From Bacteroidota bacterium (GTDB lineage: Bacteria > Bacteroidota > Bacteroidia > Palsa-965), in assembly GCA_016194975.1 (NCBI GenBank), contig JACQAM010000007.1:1-64000 (forward strand): a DNA stretch of 64,000 nucleotides. The letters run 5' to 3'. The notes under the pieces are model-generated. The model saw nothing but the letters and a program-made list of their open reading frames with translations, did no database searches and had not been told where the DNA came from. The position numbers were made by a program, and so were the translations under genes. This document shows, piece after piece, positions 35,767 to 45,530 of this stretch; within the stretch, counting starts at the first letter, position 1, and each line of letters starts with the position of its first letter.

Positions 35767-38700
35767 TTATTTTCCGCTAACTAATGTGACTGCTCCTTTG
35801 AACGTTTCACCCGTGTCGGTGAATTCGAGCACGTAGTAATAAGTTCCGTCGGGTAACTGCGCACCGTTGTAAGTTCCGTTCCATCCGTTGTTGTATGCTT
35901 CCTGCTCATAAACTTTCATTCCGTTACGGTTGTAGATCGTTACTTTATTCTCCGGGTAATATTCTATGTTCTGAATATTCCATACATCATTGAATCCATC
36001 ACCATTGATCGTAACAAGATTTGAAATGATCACATTGTAATCTTTCAGGAATGTAACTTTCACTGCATCGGTATCAGAACATCCGTTGAGATCTGTTACT
36101 GTAAGTGTGTAAGTCACCGTGTATGGAGGAGTGCAATTCGGATTCATCACATTCGGATCACTCAAACCAACTGTTGGTTGCCAGGAATAAACCAACCCGC
36201 CTGTTCCATTCAACATAATAGAAGATCCTGCACTCACAGAAGTATCGGGCCCGGCAGAAGCAACAGGACTTGGAAGAACACTGATCATTGAAGAATCCAT
36301 TGCAGCGCAACCGGATGTTGTATCAGTAACAGTGACCACATAATTTCCTGCATTCATTGCGTAGATAGCATTCACAGAATCGCCCGTACTCCACATATAA
36401 TGATTCTGTGGCGCCGAAGGAACACTCAGTTGAACACTATCACCTGAACAAAGTACGAGACTCCCCCCGGCGGTGATCGTTGCATTCGGAAGCGGATTCA
36501 CGATAGCCATTCCCAACGCTGTATCAGAACAGTTGTGATCAGACATAACGATGAGCATTACGTTGAATGTATCGGCAGTTGCGTAAGTGTAATTCGGACT
36601 TGTTGCAATGGAAGCTCCATTCGAATCACCGAAATCCCAATTGTGGAATTGCAATCCACCGGTTGCAATAGTGGTTGTATCGGTAAATTGTGTAGGTGTT
36701 CCGAAGCAAACAGTTGGCGAAGTAAATCCGGCTACTGGTTTCGGATAAACCAAAATTGTTCCGATCGTTGAAGTATCGAGCGGACAAACGCCGCTTGCAA
36801 CGAGAACATGATAATAAGTTGTATCAAGCGGATCGCTCCAGTTTACAGAAGGAGTATTGAAAGGAATCGGTGACCACGTGATTCCGTCGGAAGAAGTTTC
36901 CCATCCCAAAATCGATCCGGTGTAACCGGTGAGTGTAAGAACTCCGTTACCAGTTCCTTCGCAGGTAGCAGTACTTCCGGTAATTGTTCCTGGAACAGTC
37001 ATTGGACTTACCGTGATCGTATCACTCATCGATGTATCAGAAGGGCAAACACCATTTGCAACACGTGCACGATATTCTGTTGTACTCATAAGATTAAGAT
37101 AACCCTGCATTGTTGTAGTATTGGAAATATTGATCCATGTAACACCGCCGTCTGTTGAATATTCCCATCCGACCACATTACCGGTCTCGCCACTCAATGT
37201 AAGTGTACCGCTATTGTTTCCACCGCAAACTGCTGCGTTGGCCGAAACAGAACCACCTACCGATGGTGCATCAACAGTAATAGTGACGCCGGTAGAAGTA
37301 TCAGTAGGGCAAACTCCGCTGTTCACGATGACACGATACAATGTTGTGTCAATTAAGTTGAGATAATTATTGGTATTGGATGTGTTTGCAATAGCCGACC
37401 AGGTAACGCCGTTGTCAATAGAAGATTCCCATTGCGTAATAGAGCCACTGTAGCCAACAAGAGTGAGTGTTCCGCTGTTACTGCCGCCGCATACGGTTGT
37501 GTTGGAATACAACGTCCCGCCAACGGCCTGTGCATTGATACTGATGACCGACTGGGTCGAATAAGCCTGCGAGCAAACACCACTCTTCACCAGTGCGCGA
37601 TAAATAGTTGGTGTGGTAAGATTCACGTAGTTCTGCGTGTTGGTAGTATTTGAAATGATGATCCACGTTACACCACCGTCAGTTGAATATTCCCATTGCA
37701 CAACACCGCCCGTATATCCACCAAGCGTCAACGTTCCTGCTCCGAGTCCGCTGCATACTGTATCCGCAGCCGGAGAAATGGTTCCTCCTACTGTAACAGG
37801 ATCTACAACTACTGTATCGGGAATTGCAGTATCAGCTGGACAAACACCGCTCTGAACAATGACATGATAATAGGTTGTATCGAGGAGATTGAGATAATTA
37901 TTTGTGGCAGTAGTATTCGCAATGACGGTCCATATAACATTATCAACAGAAGATTCCCATTGTACAATAGAACCTGATTGTCCTGAAAGTGTAAGTGTGC
38001 CGCTGTTGCCGGAAGCACAAACTGTAGTTCCTCCTGAGACACTTCCTCCAACGGAATTCGGATTAACGGTAACCGTTGCTGTGGCCGAATAAGCAGCAGC
38101 GCAACCTCCATTCTGCACGAGCGCACGATACATGGTGGTCGTGATAAGATTGAGGTAATTATTCGTGGTGGTGGTATTCGCAATGATCGTCCATGTTACA
38201 CCTCCATCTGTAGAGAATTCCCATTGAATAATCGCACCATTATTTCCGCTGAGCGTTAATGTTCCTCCATTGACACCGGTACAAACCTGGGAAGCTGCAG
38301 GAGCAATACTTCCCCCGGTGGAAACCGAAGTAACATTAATTGTATCATTCGCAGAATACACAACAGCACAAGGGCTGCTCTGCACGCGCACGCGATAAAG
38401 ACGAGTTGAAACAAGATTCAGATAATTCTGCGTGGTGGTAACGTTGGCAATATTCGTCCAGGTTATTCCCATATCAATGGAATATTCCCAGCGGATTACT
38501 GCTCCAACTTTTCCGGAAAGCGTAATTGTTCCTGCATTGCTTCCGCTGCAAACTGTGGTAGAAACCGGAGCGAGCGTTCCGCCAACAGTTGCCGGACTTA
38601 CAGTGATGGTAACTGTGGTCGAATACACCGCTGCGCAAGAACCATTCTGCACGAGCACCCGATATTTTGTAGTTATGACAAGATTCGTGTAAGTATAGGA

Positions 38701-39516
38701 AGTGGTAATATTCGCAATGTTGGTCCACGTAACTCCTCCATCAATTGATTGTTCCCAATGCTGAACGGCACCTGTTTTTCCGGAGAGTGTGAGTGTTCCG
38801 CTATTTATTCCTGTACAAACTGTGGCGTTGCTTGAAAGAGTTCCGCCAACAGATGCATTATCAATGGTCATGGAAGCTATTGTTGAATTTGCTGTTGCAC
38901 ATGCTCCATTCTGCACAACCGCACGATATAGAGTCGGTACCACCAGATTTAAATACGATTGAGAAGTTGTAGTATTTGAAATATTGATCCATGTAGCGCC
39001 TCCATCAGTAGAATATTCCCAGCGCAGAACACTTCCGGTATTGCCGGCAAGAGTAAGCGTACCTGCATTTCCTGAAATACAAACATTGGTTCCGCCGGAA
39101 ACTGTTCCTCCGACTGACGGTGCGGTATTGGTAACACTGTAACCATTGAAAGCATCATTCGATGCATTAATGTCTCCGGCCAGCGCAACGGAAGCATTAA
39201 AAACATAAACGCCCGGAACAGAAAGATTCGCCTGCGTAGCAAAGGTGTAAGTGTAAGTGGAATTCTGCAGGAGAATAGCTGCGAGCGTTATTGTTTCCGT
39301 TACCGGTGGGCCGGCATTGATGTTATAGGAAACATTGAAAATGGTTCCCGCCGGCAGATCGTTTCCAAAATTGAAGATCTTGATCGTTACATTTTCAGTT
39401 GCTGAAAGTGCACATCCGCTAACCGGTGCAGTGATATTGGTCACTGACAGATCATTCTGCGAATACGCAGAAGAGAATAATGCCAGGAAAGTGACGAGAG
39501 TCAGGATTCTTTTCAT
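35767..39516 (-). CDS. SprB-like surface adhesin with nine tandem repeats and T9SS type B sorting domain
   Basis: The 1249-residue protein from the ATG at 39514-39516 has a signal peptide (MKRILTLVTFLALFSSAYSQ) and a CARDB-like first domain (NDLSVTNITAPVSGCALS). Nine consecutive repeats of about 87 residues follow (about 130-905), each with VGGT...VC.G.N.GTLTL, a QWE.S.DGG.TW.NI core and YLNL...YR..VQ.G.C. Three PKD/Ig-like domains (FHNWDFGDSN, YMWSTGD, YSWQPTVGL) are next. The end is the CHU_C/gliding-motility-associated C-terminal domain (ITINGDGFNDVWNIQNIE-like; LPDGTYYYVLEFTDTGETFKG), the type B sorting signal. It is first in an operon with the SprF-like and PorE-like genes. Adhesion or gliding is the likely role. 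Confidence 0.93.
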   Translation of the reverse strand: MKRILTLVTFLALFSSAYSQNDLSVTNITAPVSGCALSATENVTIKIFNFGNDLPAGTIFNVSYNINAGPPVTETITLAAILLQNSTYTYTFATQANLSVPGVYVFNASVALAGDINASNDAFNGYSVTNTAPSVGGTVSGGTNVCISGNAGTLTLAGNTGSVLRWEYSTDGGATWINISNTTTSQSYLNLVVPTLYRAVVQNGACATANSTIASMTIDNASVGGTLSSNATVCTGINSGTLTLSGKTGAVQHWEQSIDGGVTWTNIANITTSYTYTNLVITTKYRVLVQNGSCAAVYSTTVTITVSPATVGGTLAPVSTTVCSGSNAGTITLSGKVGAVIRWEYSIDMGITWTNIANVTTTQNYLNLVSTRLYRVRVQSSPCAVVYSANDTINVTSVSTGGSIAPAASQVCTGVNGGTLTLSGNNGAIIQWEFSTDGGVTWTIIANTTTTNNYLNLITTTMYRALVQNGGCAAAYSATATVTVNPNSVGGSVSGGTTVCASGNSGTLTLSGQSGSIVQWESSVDNVIWTVIANTTATNNYLNLLDTTYYHVIVQSGVCPADTAIPDTVVVDPVTVGGTISPAADTVCSGLGAGTLTLGGYTGGVVQWEYSTDGGVTWIIISNTTNTQNYVNLTTPTIYRALVKSGVCSQAYSTQSVISINAQAVGGTLYSNTTVCGGSNSGTLTLVGYSGSITQWESSIDNGVTWSAIANTSNTNNYLNLIDTTLYRVIVNSGVCPTDTSTGVTITVDAPSVGGSVSANAAVCGGNNSGTLTLSGETGNVVGWEYSTDGGVTWINISNTTTMQGYLNLMSTTEYRARVANGVCPSDTSMSDTITVSPMTVPGTITGSTATCEGTGNGVLTLTGYTGSILGWETSSDGITWSPIPFNTPSVNWSDPLDTTYYHVLVASGVCPLDTSTIGTILVYPKPVAGFTSPTVCFGTPTQFTDTTTIATGGLQFHNWDFGDSNGASIATSPNYTYATADTFNVMLIVMSDHNCSDTALGMAIVNPLPNATITAGGSLVLCSGDSVQLSVPSAPQNHYMWSTGDSVNAIYAMNAGNYVVTVTDTTSGCAAMDSSMISVLPSPVASAGPDTSVSAGSSIMLNGTGGLVYSWQPTVGLSDPNVMNPNCTPPYTVTYTLTVTDLNGCSDTDAVKVTFLKDYNVIISNLVTINGDGFNDVWNIQNIEYYPENKVTIYNRNGMKVYEQEAYNNGWNGTYNGAQLPDGTYYYVLEFTDTGETFKGAVTLVSGK

Positions 39517-39609
39517 AAGATTTTTTTTTGTTCGGTTTTCAGAAATTTCTTTTTTGTCGGGGAGAAATTCTGTTTTGCCTTCTGATAATAGAGGGAGAAG
39601 GTTTGAGGT

Positions 39610-39617
39610 CAAATATA
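39610..39617 (-). promoter_or_regulatory. -7 box (TATATTTG) of the adhesin-SprF-PorE operon
   Basis: On the minus strand TATATTTG (39617 to 39610) matches TAnnTTTG exactly, 93 bp upstream of the adhesin ATG. TTTC about 16 bp further upstream is a weak -33 candidate. The leader would be about 90 nt. Confidence 0.55.
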
Positions 39618-39661
39618 GACCATACGAACCGCAGAAACTGAATAATCATATAAGGAGATTT

Positions 39662-39677
39662 AGGTGTTAGAACACCT
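39662..39677. promoter_or_regulatory. AGGTGTT-N2-AACACCT dyad upstream of the adhesin promoter
   Basis: A perfect 7-bp inverted repeat with a 2-bp centre lies about 45 bp upstream of the -7 box, where activators often bind. It also lies 64 bp downstream of the preceding minus-strand gene, but no T-run follows it, so a terminator is less likely. Confidence 0.35.
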
Positions 39678-39740
39678 GTGGCTTTATACCTCAAATGTGA
39701 CTAAAAAGTTTCAATTATAAGACGAGTAATGCAAAATAAA

Positions 39741-40835
39741 TTATCGGCTTATAACCAGTTTCCGGCAGGTGCAACTTTCCTTCGACGAAATGATAACCAG
39801 GTAAGTTCCTTGTTCCATTTCAGAAGCATTATAATCGAAGCGAAAAGTTCCATTCCCATCGGTAATTTTTGTGTTTCGTAAAATCGGCCTGCCTTCTATA
39901 TCATAGATGCAGATTTCGATCTTATCGTTGCTTGCGGATTGCCCGGTGATCATAAAATTTTCGTTGGCCGGAACAGGATAAATATTCCAGAAAGAATTAT
40001 TCATGGCAGCAACCGGTATCCCCACCTGAAAAACATTATTTCTCAAACTATCCTGGTAAACCACATTCGTTACTACCTCCGCGTTATTCACAAGATCAGC
40101 ATCCACTTCGAGTACAGGAATTTTCATTCCAGTCGCCAGCCATTTATATTCTGCGTGAATGGGACGTGCAATCATGTAACCCGTCACACTATCGGTAGCA
40201 ATGCTGTCGGTGGTGGTCACAACAGAAACTTCACGCACACACTGGAAAGTTCCGAATGGCGTGATCAACGTTCCCCATCCATCTGCATTATTCGTGCGGT
40301 GAATCGTTTCGTCAATGAAAAATAATCCAAAACTCTGCGCATTGAATGACCAGTGTGCATCTGAAGTGTCGGTATTGGAATAATTCAATGGGAAACGATA
40401 AATGTAATCGGGATTCGAATACACAATGGGAACAGAAAAATTTCCGAGCGGTGCATAGCTGAATGAAAATCCTACTTCGCGAAAAGAGGACGAACTTTTT
40501 TTATACTGATCGGTAAGATCCGAAGGAACATTACCAATGAAAGCAAGCGAATCGGGAGAAGGATTGACATGAGAAACCGTAGCAATGAAAGCAAACGGAA
40601 TAGCCGTTGGAGTAATGTACCGCAATTCCTGCTGGGCAATTGGCAGGAGTGAAGAAAAATCCCAGGTGTATGCCGGCCCGCTCGAATTGTAATCATTGCT
40701 CCCCACTCCGGCAGCATAACTCACGCGAATTGAATCGCCGGGCGATGGCATGTCGTTTTGTGTAATGGTGATCTGGGAAAAAAGTGAAGGTGAAAGTGAG
40801 AATGAAAGTGCCGCGAAGAGTAATGCTTTTCTCAT
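39741..40835 (-). CDS. Secreted protein with T9SS type A sorting domain
   Basis: The 364-residue protein has a signal peptide (MRKALLFAALSFSLSPSLFSQ) and a beta-rich body beginning ITITQNDMPSPGDSIRVSY. Conserved-looking WDFSSL, YIYRFPLNY, GWGTLITPFGTFQCVREV and GMKIPVLEVDAD segments are present; related sequences are common as hypothetical T9SS cargo in Bacteroidota. It ends with NIYPVPANENFMITGQS ... EQGTYLVIISSKE ... CRKLVISR, a type A sorting domain. Function unknown. It lies upstream of the adhesin operon on the same strand but is separated by 224 bp with a promoter. Confidence 0.85.
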   Translation of the reverse strand: MRKALLFAALSFSLSPSLFSQITITQNDMPSPGDSIRVSYAAGVGSNDYNSSGPAYTWDFSSLLPIAQQELRYITPTAIPFAFIATVSHVNPSPDSLAFIGNVPSDLTDQYKKSSSSFREVGFSFSYAPLGNFSVPIVYSNPDYIYRFPLNYSNTDTSDAHWSFNAQSFGLFFIDETIHRTNNADGWGTLITPFGTFQCVREVSVVTTTDSIATDSVTGYMIARPIHAEYKWLATGMKIPVLEVDADLVNNAEVVTNVVYQDSLRNNVFQVGIPVAAMNNSFWNIYPVPANENFMITGQSASNDKIEICIYDIEGRPILRNTKITDGNGTFRFDYNASEMEQGTYLVIISSKESCTCRKLVISR

Positions 40836-40879
40836 TGGGGTGGAAAATAGTGTAGCGAAGATAGCAAATTGGGAAGGAT

Positions 40880-40914
40880 TACAGATTTGTCGGAATACAG
40901 ATTACAAATCTGTA
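40880..40914. repeat. Triple TACAGATT element with 11-bp inverted repeat in a divergent promoter region
   Basis: TACAGATTTGT (40880-40890) is perfectly inverted as ACAAATCTGTA (40904-40914). A second direct copy begins at 40896 and forms, with the right arm, the compact dyad TACAGATTACAAATCTGTA. A weaker copy (TACGGATTGTAA) follows. It lies between the divergent genes starting at 40835 (minus) and 40998 (plus). Confidence 0.7.
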
Positions 40915-40958
40915 GGGAAATACGGATTGTAATGTAACAGGAAAACGATCGTCCTATA

Positions 40959-40966
40959 TAAATTTG
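40959..40966 (+). promoter_or_regulatory. Candidate -7 box (TAAATTTG) for the gene at 40998
   Basis: TAAATTTG matches TAnnTTTG 31 bp upstream of the ATG at 40998. No clear -33 TTTG is visible at the usual spacing. Confidence 0.4.
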
Positions 40967-40997
40967 TAACTTTAAGAAACGGATACATTATAGAGAC

Positions 40998-41690
40998 ATG
41001 AAAACATTTTTTCTGCTGTTTCTTTCTTTTTGCGTAGTGATAAAAATTCATGCGCAGGTGAACGGAATTGTTCCTGAAGATTCTATTTACACTCCGAAAC
41101 CATTTATTATAGTGAAACAATCCGTAACCGATTCATCCGGAAAATCCTGTGCGTTCCTATACACCAGGATGGATTATTTCCCGAGAACGCGGATCTATTC
41201 ATTTGTAATTATCGATAAGAAGAAGAAAATACTCATGTATAATTTTCGCCCGGTTTCCAAAAAGGACATGATCAAACAGAAACCGGATCGCGATTCAAGA
41301 AAACTGATCTCGAAATACGGATTGGCAGATTCTGTTTACAAAATAGATCAGCATGCTTATGATTCGCTTTACACTTACTACCCTCTTCCATCAGATACGA
41401 TCATGGTGAAAAATGTAAAAGTTCTCGACGGAACCGGAATAATAAATACTTCCGCTTCGGATGTTTATCAATACAGAGGCGATGTAAAGGATGGTTGCGA
41501 AATTGAGTATTACAACATGACGGAATTGAAAGGAGTTGTCGTCAGGAAAAATTTCCGGATGAGATCGTACGGGAATTGGAAGAACGGAGAGAAAAACGGA
41601 AAGTGGTTTTATTATGCGAAGGATGGGTCGGTCAATCAAATTGAGAAGTGGAAGAATGGAAAATTGAAACGGGTACGGAATACAAAATAG
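40998..41690 (+). CDS. Hypothetical secreted protein with C-terminal MORN-like repeat
   Basis: The 230-residue protein has a signal peptide (MKTFFLLFLSFCVVIKIHAQ). The middle (residues 40-150) has no recognised domain. The final 40 residues read MRSYGNWKNGEKNGKWFYYAKDGSVNQIEKWKNGKL, which are one to two MORN_2-type repeats like those in the 27647-29458 protein. Such repeats are short beta-hairpins of unknown binding role in bacteria. It precedes dnaE by 148 bp, with repeats of TTTATCATTCA in the gap. Confidence 0.75.
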   Translation: MKTFFLLFLSFCVVIKIHAQVNGIVPEDSIYTPKPFIIVKQSVTDSSGKSCAFLYTRMDYFPRTRIYSFVIIDKKKKILMYNFRPVSKKDMIKQKPDRDSRKLISKYGLADSVYKIDQHAYDSLYTYYPLPSDTIMVKNVKVLDGTGIINTSASDVYQYRGDVKDGCEIEYYNMTELKGVVVRKNFRMRSYGNWKNGEKNGKWFYYAKDGSVNQIEKWKNGKLKRVRNTK

Positions 41691-41838
41691 ATTTCAAATG
41701 AATTCACTAACAGAATACACCAGTTATCAACAGTTTTTCTTTTCACACACTTTCCCTTCGTAAATTTCACTCTGAAAAGAAGGGCCGATTTCTCCCATTC
41801 AAAATTTATCATTCATCATTTATCATTCACGAAGTGCA

Positions 41839-44800
41839 ATGAACTTCAATCATCTCCACGTACACACGCAATTCTCACTGCTCGACGGTGCAGCGAATAT
41901 TTCTGAACTCTACAAAAAAGCAGTGGGCGATAATATGCGCGGCATTGCCATCACCGATCATGGAAATATGTTCGGCGTTTTTAAATTCGTTGCAGAAGCA
42001 GGAAAATACAACACGCCGGAAAATCCAAATAAAATAAAACCTATTGTGGGTTGTGAATTTTATCTCGTGGAGAACCGCGAAAGAAAACAATTCACGCGCG
42101 AAGAAAGAGATATGCGCTATCACCAGCTTTTTCTTGCGAAAAATTCGGAAGGTTATAAAAATCTTGTCAAACTGTGTTCGCTCGGTTACGTGGAAGGTTT
42201 GTATGGAAAATATCCGCGCATCGACAAAGAACTTATTTTAAACTATCACAAAGGTTTAATTGCAACCACCTGCTGCCTCGCTGCAGAAGTTCCGCGCGCC
42301 ATTATCCGCAAGAGTGAAGCGGAAGCAGAAAAAGTTTTCAAATGGTGGCTCGATCTTTTTGGTGAAGATTATTACATCGAATTGCAGCGCCACGATATTC
42401 CGGAGCAGAACCAGGTGAATGAAGTGTTGCTGAAATGGGCGGTGAAATACAACGTAAAAGTGATCGCATCCAACGATTCTCATTATGTGAATGTGGATGA
42501 CGCCAATGCCCACGATATTCTGCTCTGCATCAACACCGGCGAAAAACAAAGTACGCCCACCGCAAAAGAATTCAATGATGATGATACTGCGGCCAAAGGA
42601 AAACGTTTTGCATTCTGGAACGATCAGTTCTATTTCAAAACAACGGAAGAAATGTCTTCACTCTTCAGTGATGTTCCGCAGGCGATCGACAACACGAACG
42701 AGATCGTTGATAAAATAGAACCGCTGAAATTAAAACGCGATATCCTTCTTCCCCATTACAAAATTCCGGAAGGATTCACCACCCAGGACGATTATTTAAA
42801 ACATCTCACCTTCGAAGGAGCAAAAAGAAAATACAAAGACGGCATCACCGCCAAGATCGAAGAACGCATCAACTTCGAATTATTTACCATACGCACCATG
42901 GGATTCGCCGGGTATTTTCTCGTCGTGCAGGATTTCATCAATGAAGGAAAAAATATCGGTGTGCTCATTGGCCCCGGCCGTGGATCGGCAGCAGGATCGG
43001 TGGTCGCGTATTGCACCGGCATCACCAACATCGATCCGATCAAATACAATTTGCTCTTCGAAAGATTTTTAAATCCCGATCGTAAATCAATGCCCGATAT
43101 CGATACGGATTTTGATGATGAAGGCCGGCAGAAAGTGATCGATTACGTGGTGGGAAAATATGGAAGGAACCAGGTTGCGCAAATTGTCACTTACGGAACT
43201 ATGGCAGCGAAAATGTCGATCAAGGATGTTGCGCGCGTACTCGATCTCCCGCTCGACCAGGCGAACGCGCTCGCGAAACTCGTGCCCGAGCGCCCGGGAA
43301 TAGAACTCGATCGCGTGGTGAATGCGCCGCTCGAAGGAGAAAATTCTCTTCGTGATAAAGAACAACTTGGCGGCGATGATCTTGAGAGTGTGAAAAAATT
43401 GCGCGCCATTGCAAAAGGAAAAGATAAACAGGCAGATGTGATCCGCGAAGCGCTCATTCTCGAAGGATCTGTTCGCGGAACAGGAATTCACGCTGCGGGA
43501 ATTATCATCGCGCCGAATGATCTTACTGAAATTATTCCGGTCGCCACTTCGAAGGATACGAATCTCCTCATCACGCAGTACGATGGAAAAGTGATCGAAG
43601 ATGCAGGAATGCTCAAAATGGATTTTCTCGGTTTGAAAACGCTTACCATTATCCGCGATGCGCTGCGCCTCATCAAACAGAATCACGATCTCGATATCAT
43701 CATTGACGAAATTCCGCTTAACGATAAAAAAACTTTCGAACTCTACCAGCGCTCAGAAACGAACGGAACTTTCCAGTTTGAGTCGCCGGGCATGCAGAAA
43801 TATCTTAAGGAACTGAAACCCGATAAACTGGAAGATCTCATTGCGATGAATGCACTTTATCGGCCCGGCCCAATCGAGTACATTCCTAAATTCATTACGC
43901 GCAAGCACGGGCGCGAACCCATCACGTACGATCTTCCCGAGATGAAAGAATTTCTCGAAGACACTTACGGAATTACTGTTTACCAGGAACAGGTGATGTT
44001 GCTTTCCCAGAAACTTGCAGGATTCACCAAGGGTGATGCCGATGTTCTGCGCAAAGCAATGGGGAAAAAAGACAAAGCCACGCTCGACAAGATGAAAAGT
44101 AAATTCATCAGCGGAACAACAGAAAAAGGTTTTGACCAGAAGATCTGCGAAAAGATCTGGGTGGACTGGGAAGCTTTCGCACAATACGCATTCAATAAAT
44201 CGCATTCCACTTGTTACGCATTCGTCGCTTACCAGACCGCATATTTAAAAGCGCATTACCCGGCAGAATACATGGCGAGCGTGCTCACGCACAATCTCGG
44301 CAACATCGACAAGATCACTTTCTTCATGGAAGAATCGAAGCGCATGGGAATTCCTGTTCTTGGCCCCGATGTAAATGAATCGGAAATAAAATTCGCGGTG
44401 AATAAAGCCGGGCAGATCCGTTTCGGAATGGGTGCGATAAAAGGAGTTGGAGAAGGCGCTGCGAATGCGATCATCGACGAAAGAAAAGCGAATGGCCCTT
44501 ACCAAACGGTGTTCGATCTCGTGCGCAGAATAAATTCACGCGCTGCAAATAAAAAAACTTTTGAGAATCTCGTGTACGCAGGCGCGCTCGACTCGTTCAC
44601 CGAAATGCATCGCGCTGTTTATTTTAAAACGGAAAATGAGAATGGTTCTACGTTCCTCGAAAAAATTCTCCGTTATGGACAAGCGCACCAGGAAGGAAAA
44701 AATTCTTCGCAGGTTTCTCTTTTCGATTCTGCCGATGAAGGAATTGAAATGCCCGAACCGAAAATTCCTATTGTTGAACCCTGGATCCCATTGGCAAAAC

Positions 44801-45438
44801 TGAAAGCGGAAAAAGAAATTATCGGAATTTATTTATCCGGCCACCCGCTCGATGATTACAAAGTGGAGATGAAACATTTCTGCAAACATCCGCTCTCGGT
44901 GCTCAAAGATATGCCGCGGCTGAAAGGGCATGAATTTGTTACCGGGGGAATGATCACATCAGTGCAGCACAAATTCACCAAGACCGGGAAACCATTCGGA
45001 ACTTTTATTCTCGAAGATTACAACGACTCGCACGAGTTCGCATTGTTCGGCGACGATTATTTAAAATTCAAATCCTTCATTCTCACCGACGGATTTTTCG
45101 TGCTCCTGCGCGGGCGCGTACAGGAACGATACAACAATGCCGATTTTCTCGAGACAAAAGTGTTGTCGATGGAACTGCTCAGTGAAATGCTGGAGAAAAG
45201 AGTCAAACAATTCACGATACAACTTCCGCTTCCGGTTGTGAATGAAGAACTCATTGGGCGCGTGAAAGAAATTGTCGCCAAATATCCCGGTAATTCTTTT
45301 TTGAGATTCACGGTGTATGACACGGCAGCAAATATGGAACTGGAAATGCCTTCGAAAAAAATAAGAGTGAAACCCGGCGCGGAACTTTTCAGCGAACTGG
45401 AGAGTAGCGTTCCGGAGGCGATGTGGAAGTTGAATTGA
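41839..45438 (+). CDS. dnaE: DNA polymerase III subunit alpha
   Basis: The 1199-residue protein is a DnaE1-type replicative polymerase. The N-terminal PHP domain (NHLHVHTQFSLLDG, AITDHGNMFGV) occupies about 1-280. The polymerase palm contains GPGRGSAAGS and the catalytic PDIDTDFDDEGR, with the third Asp in the downstream YDGKVIEDAGMLKMDFLGL region. Finger-domain motifs NALYRPGP and YQEQVM follow, then helix-hairpin-helix (GIKGVGEGAANAI-like), an OB-fold (VTGGMITSVQHKFTKTGKPFGTFILED) and a C-terminal tau-binding region. It synthesises both strands at the fork. It stands alone with no clear operon partner; a TAAATTTC at 41761-41768 is a possible -7 box. Confidence 0.98.
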   Translation: MNFNHLHVHTQFSLLDGAANISELYKKAVGDNMRGIAITDHGNMFGVFKFVAEAGKYNTPENPNKIKPIVGCEFYLVENRERKQFTREERDMRYHQLFLAKNSEGYKNLVKLCSLGYVEGLYGKYPRIDKELILNYHKGLIATTCCLAAEVPRAIIRKSEAEAEKVFKWWLDLFGEDYYIELQRHDIPEQNQVNEVLLKWAVKYNVKVIASNDSHYVNVDDANAHDILLCINTGEKQSTPTAKEFNDDDTAAKGKRFAFWNDQFYFKTTEEMSSLFSDVPQAIDNTNEIVDKIEPLKLKRDILLPHYKIPEGFTTQDDYLKHLTFEGAKRKYKDGITAKIEERINFELFTIRTMGFAGYFLVVQDFINEGKNIGVLIGPGRGSAAGSVVAYCTGITNIDPIKYNLLFERFLNPDRKSMPDIDTDFDDEGRQKVIDYVVGKYGRNQVAQIVTYGTMAAKMSIKDVARVLDLPLDQANALAKLVPERPGIELDRVVNAPLEGENSLRDKEQLGGDDLESVKKLRAIAKGKDKQADVIREALILEGSVRGTGIHAAGIIIAPNDLTEIIPVATSKDTNLLITQYDGKVIEDAGMLKMDFLGLKTLTIIRDALRLIKQNHDLDIIIDEIPLNDKKTFELYQRSETNGTFQFESPGMQKYLKELKPDKLEDLIAMNALYRPGPIEYIPKFITRKHGREPITYDLPEMKEFLEDTYGITVYQEQVMLLSQKLAGFTKGDADVLRKAMGKKDKATLDKMKSKFISGTTEKGFDQKICEKIWVDWEAFAQYAFNKSHSTCYAFVAYQTAYLKAHYPAEYMASVLTHNLGNIDKITFFMEESKRMGIPVLGPDVNESEIKFAVNKAGQIRFGMGAIKGVGEGAANAIIDERKANGPYQTVFDLVRRINSRAANKKTFENLVYAGALDSFTEMHRAVYFKTENENGSTFLEKILRYGQAHQEGKNSSQVSLFDSADEGIEMPEPKIPIVEPWIPLAKLKAEKEIIGIYLSGHPLDDYKVEMKHFCKHPLSVLKDMPRLKGHEFVTGGMITSVQHKFTKTGKPFGTFILEDYNDSHEFALFGDDYLKFKSFILTDGFFVLLRGRVQERYNNADFLETKVLSMELLSEMLEKRVKQFTIQLPLPVVNEELIGRVKEIVAKYPGNSFLRFTVYDTAANMELEMPSKKIRVKPGAELFSELESSVPEAMWKLN

Positions 45439-45530
45439 AATTTCCGTCCCGATAGTTATCCGGGCAAATCCCAATAATATTATTTCACTTCTTATTTTTT
45501 GAAATTTATTTTTTTCTTTTTTTAATTGAT

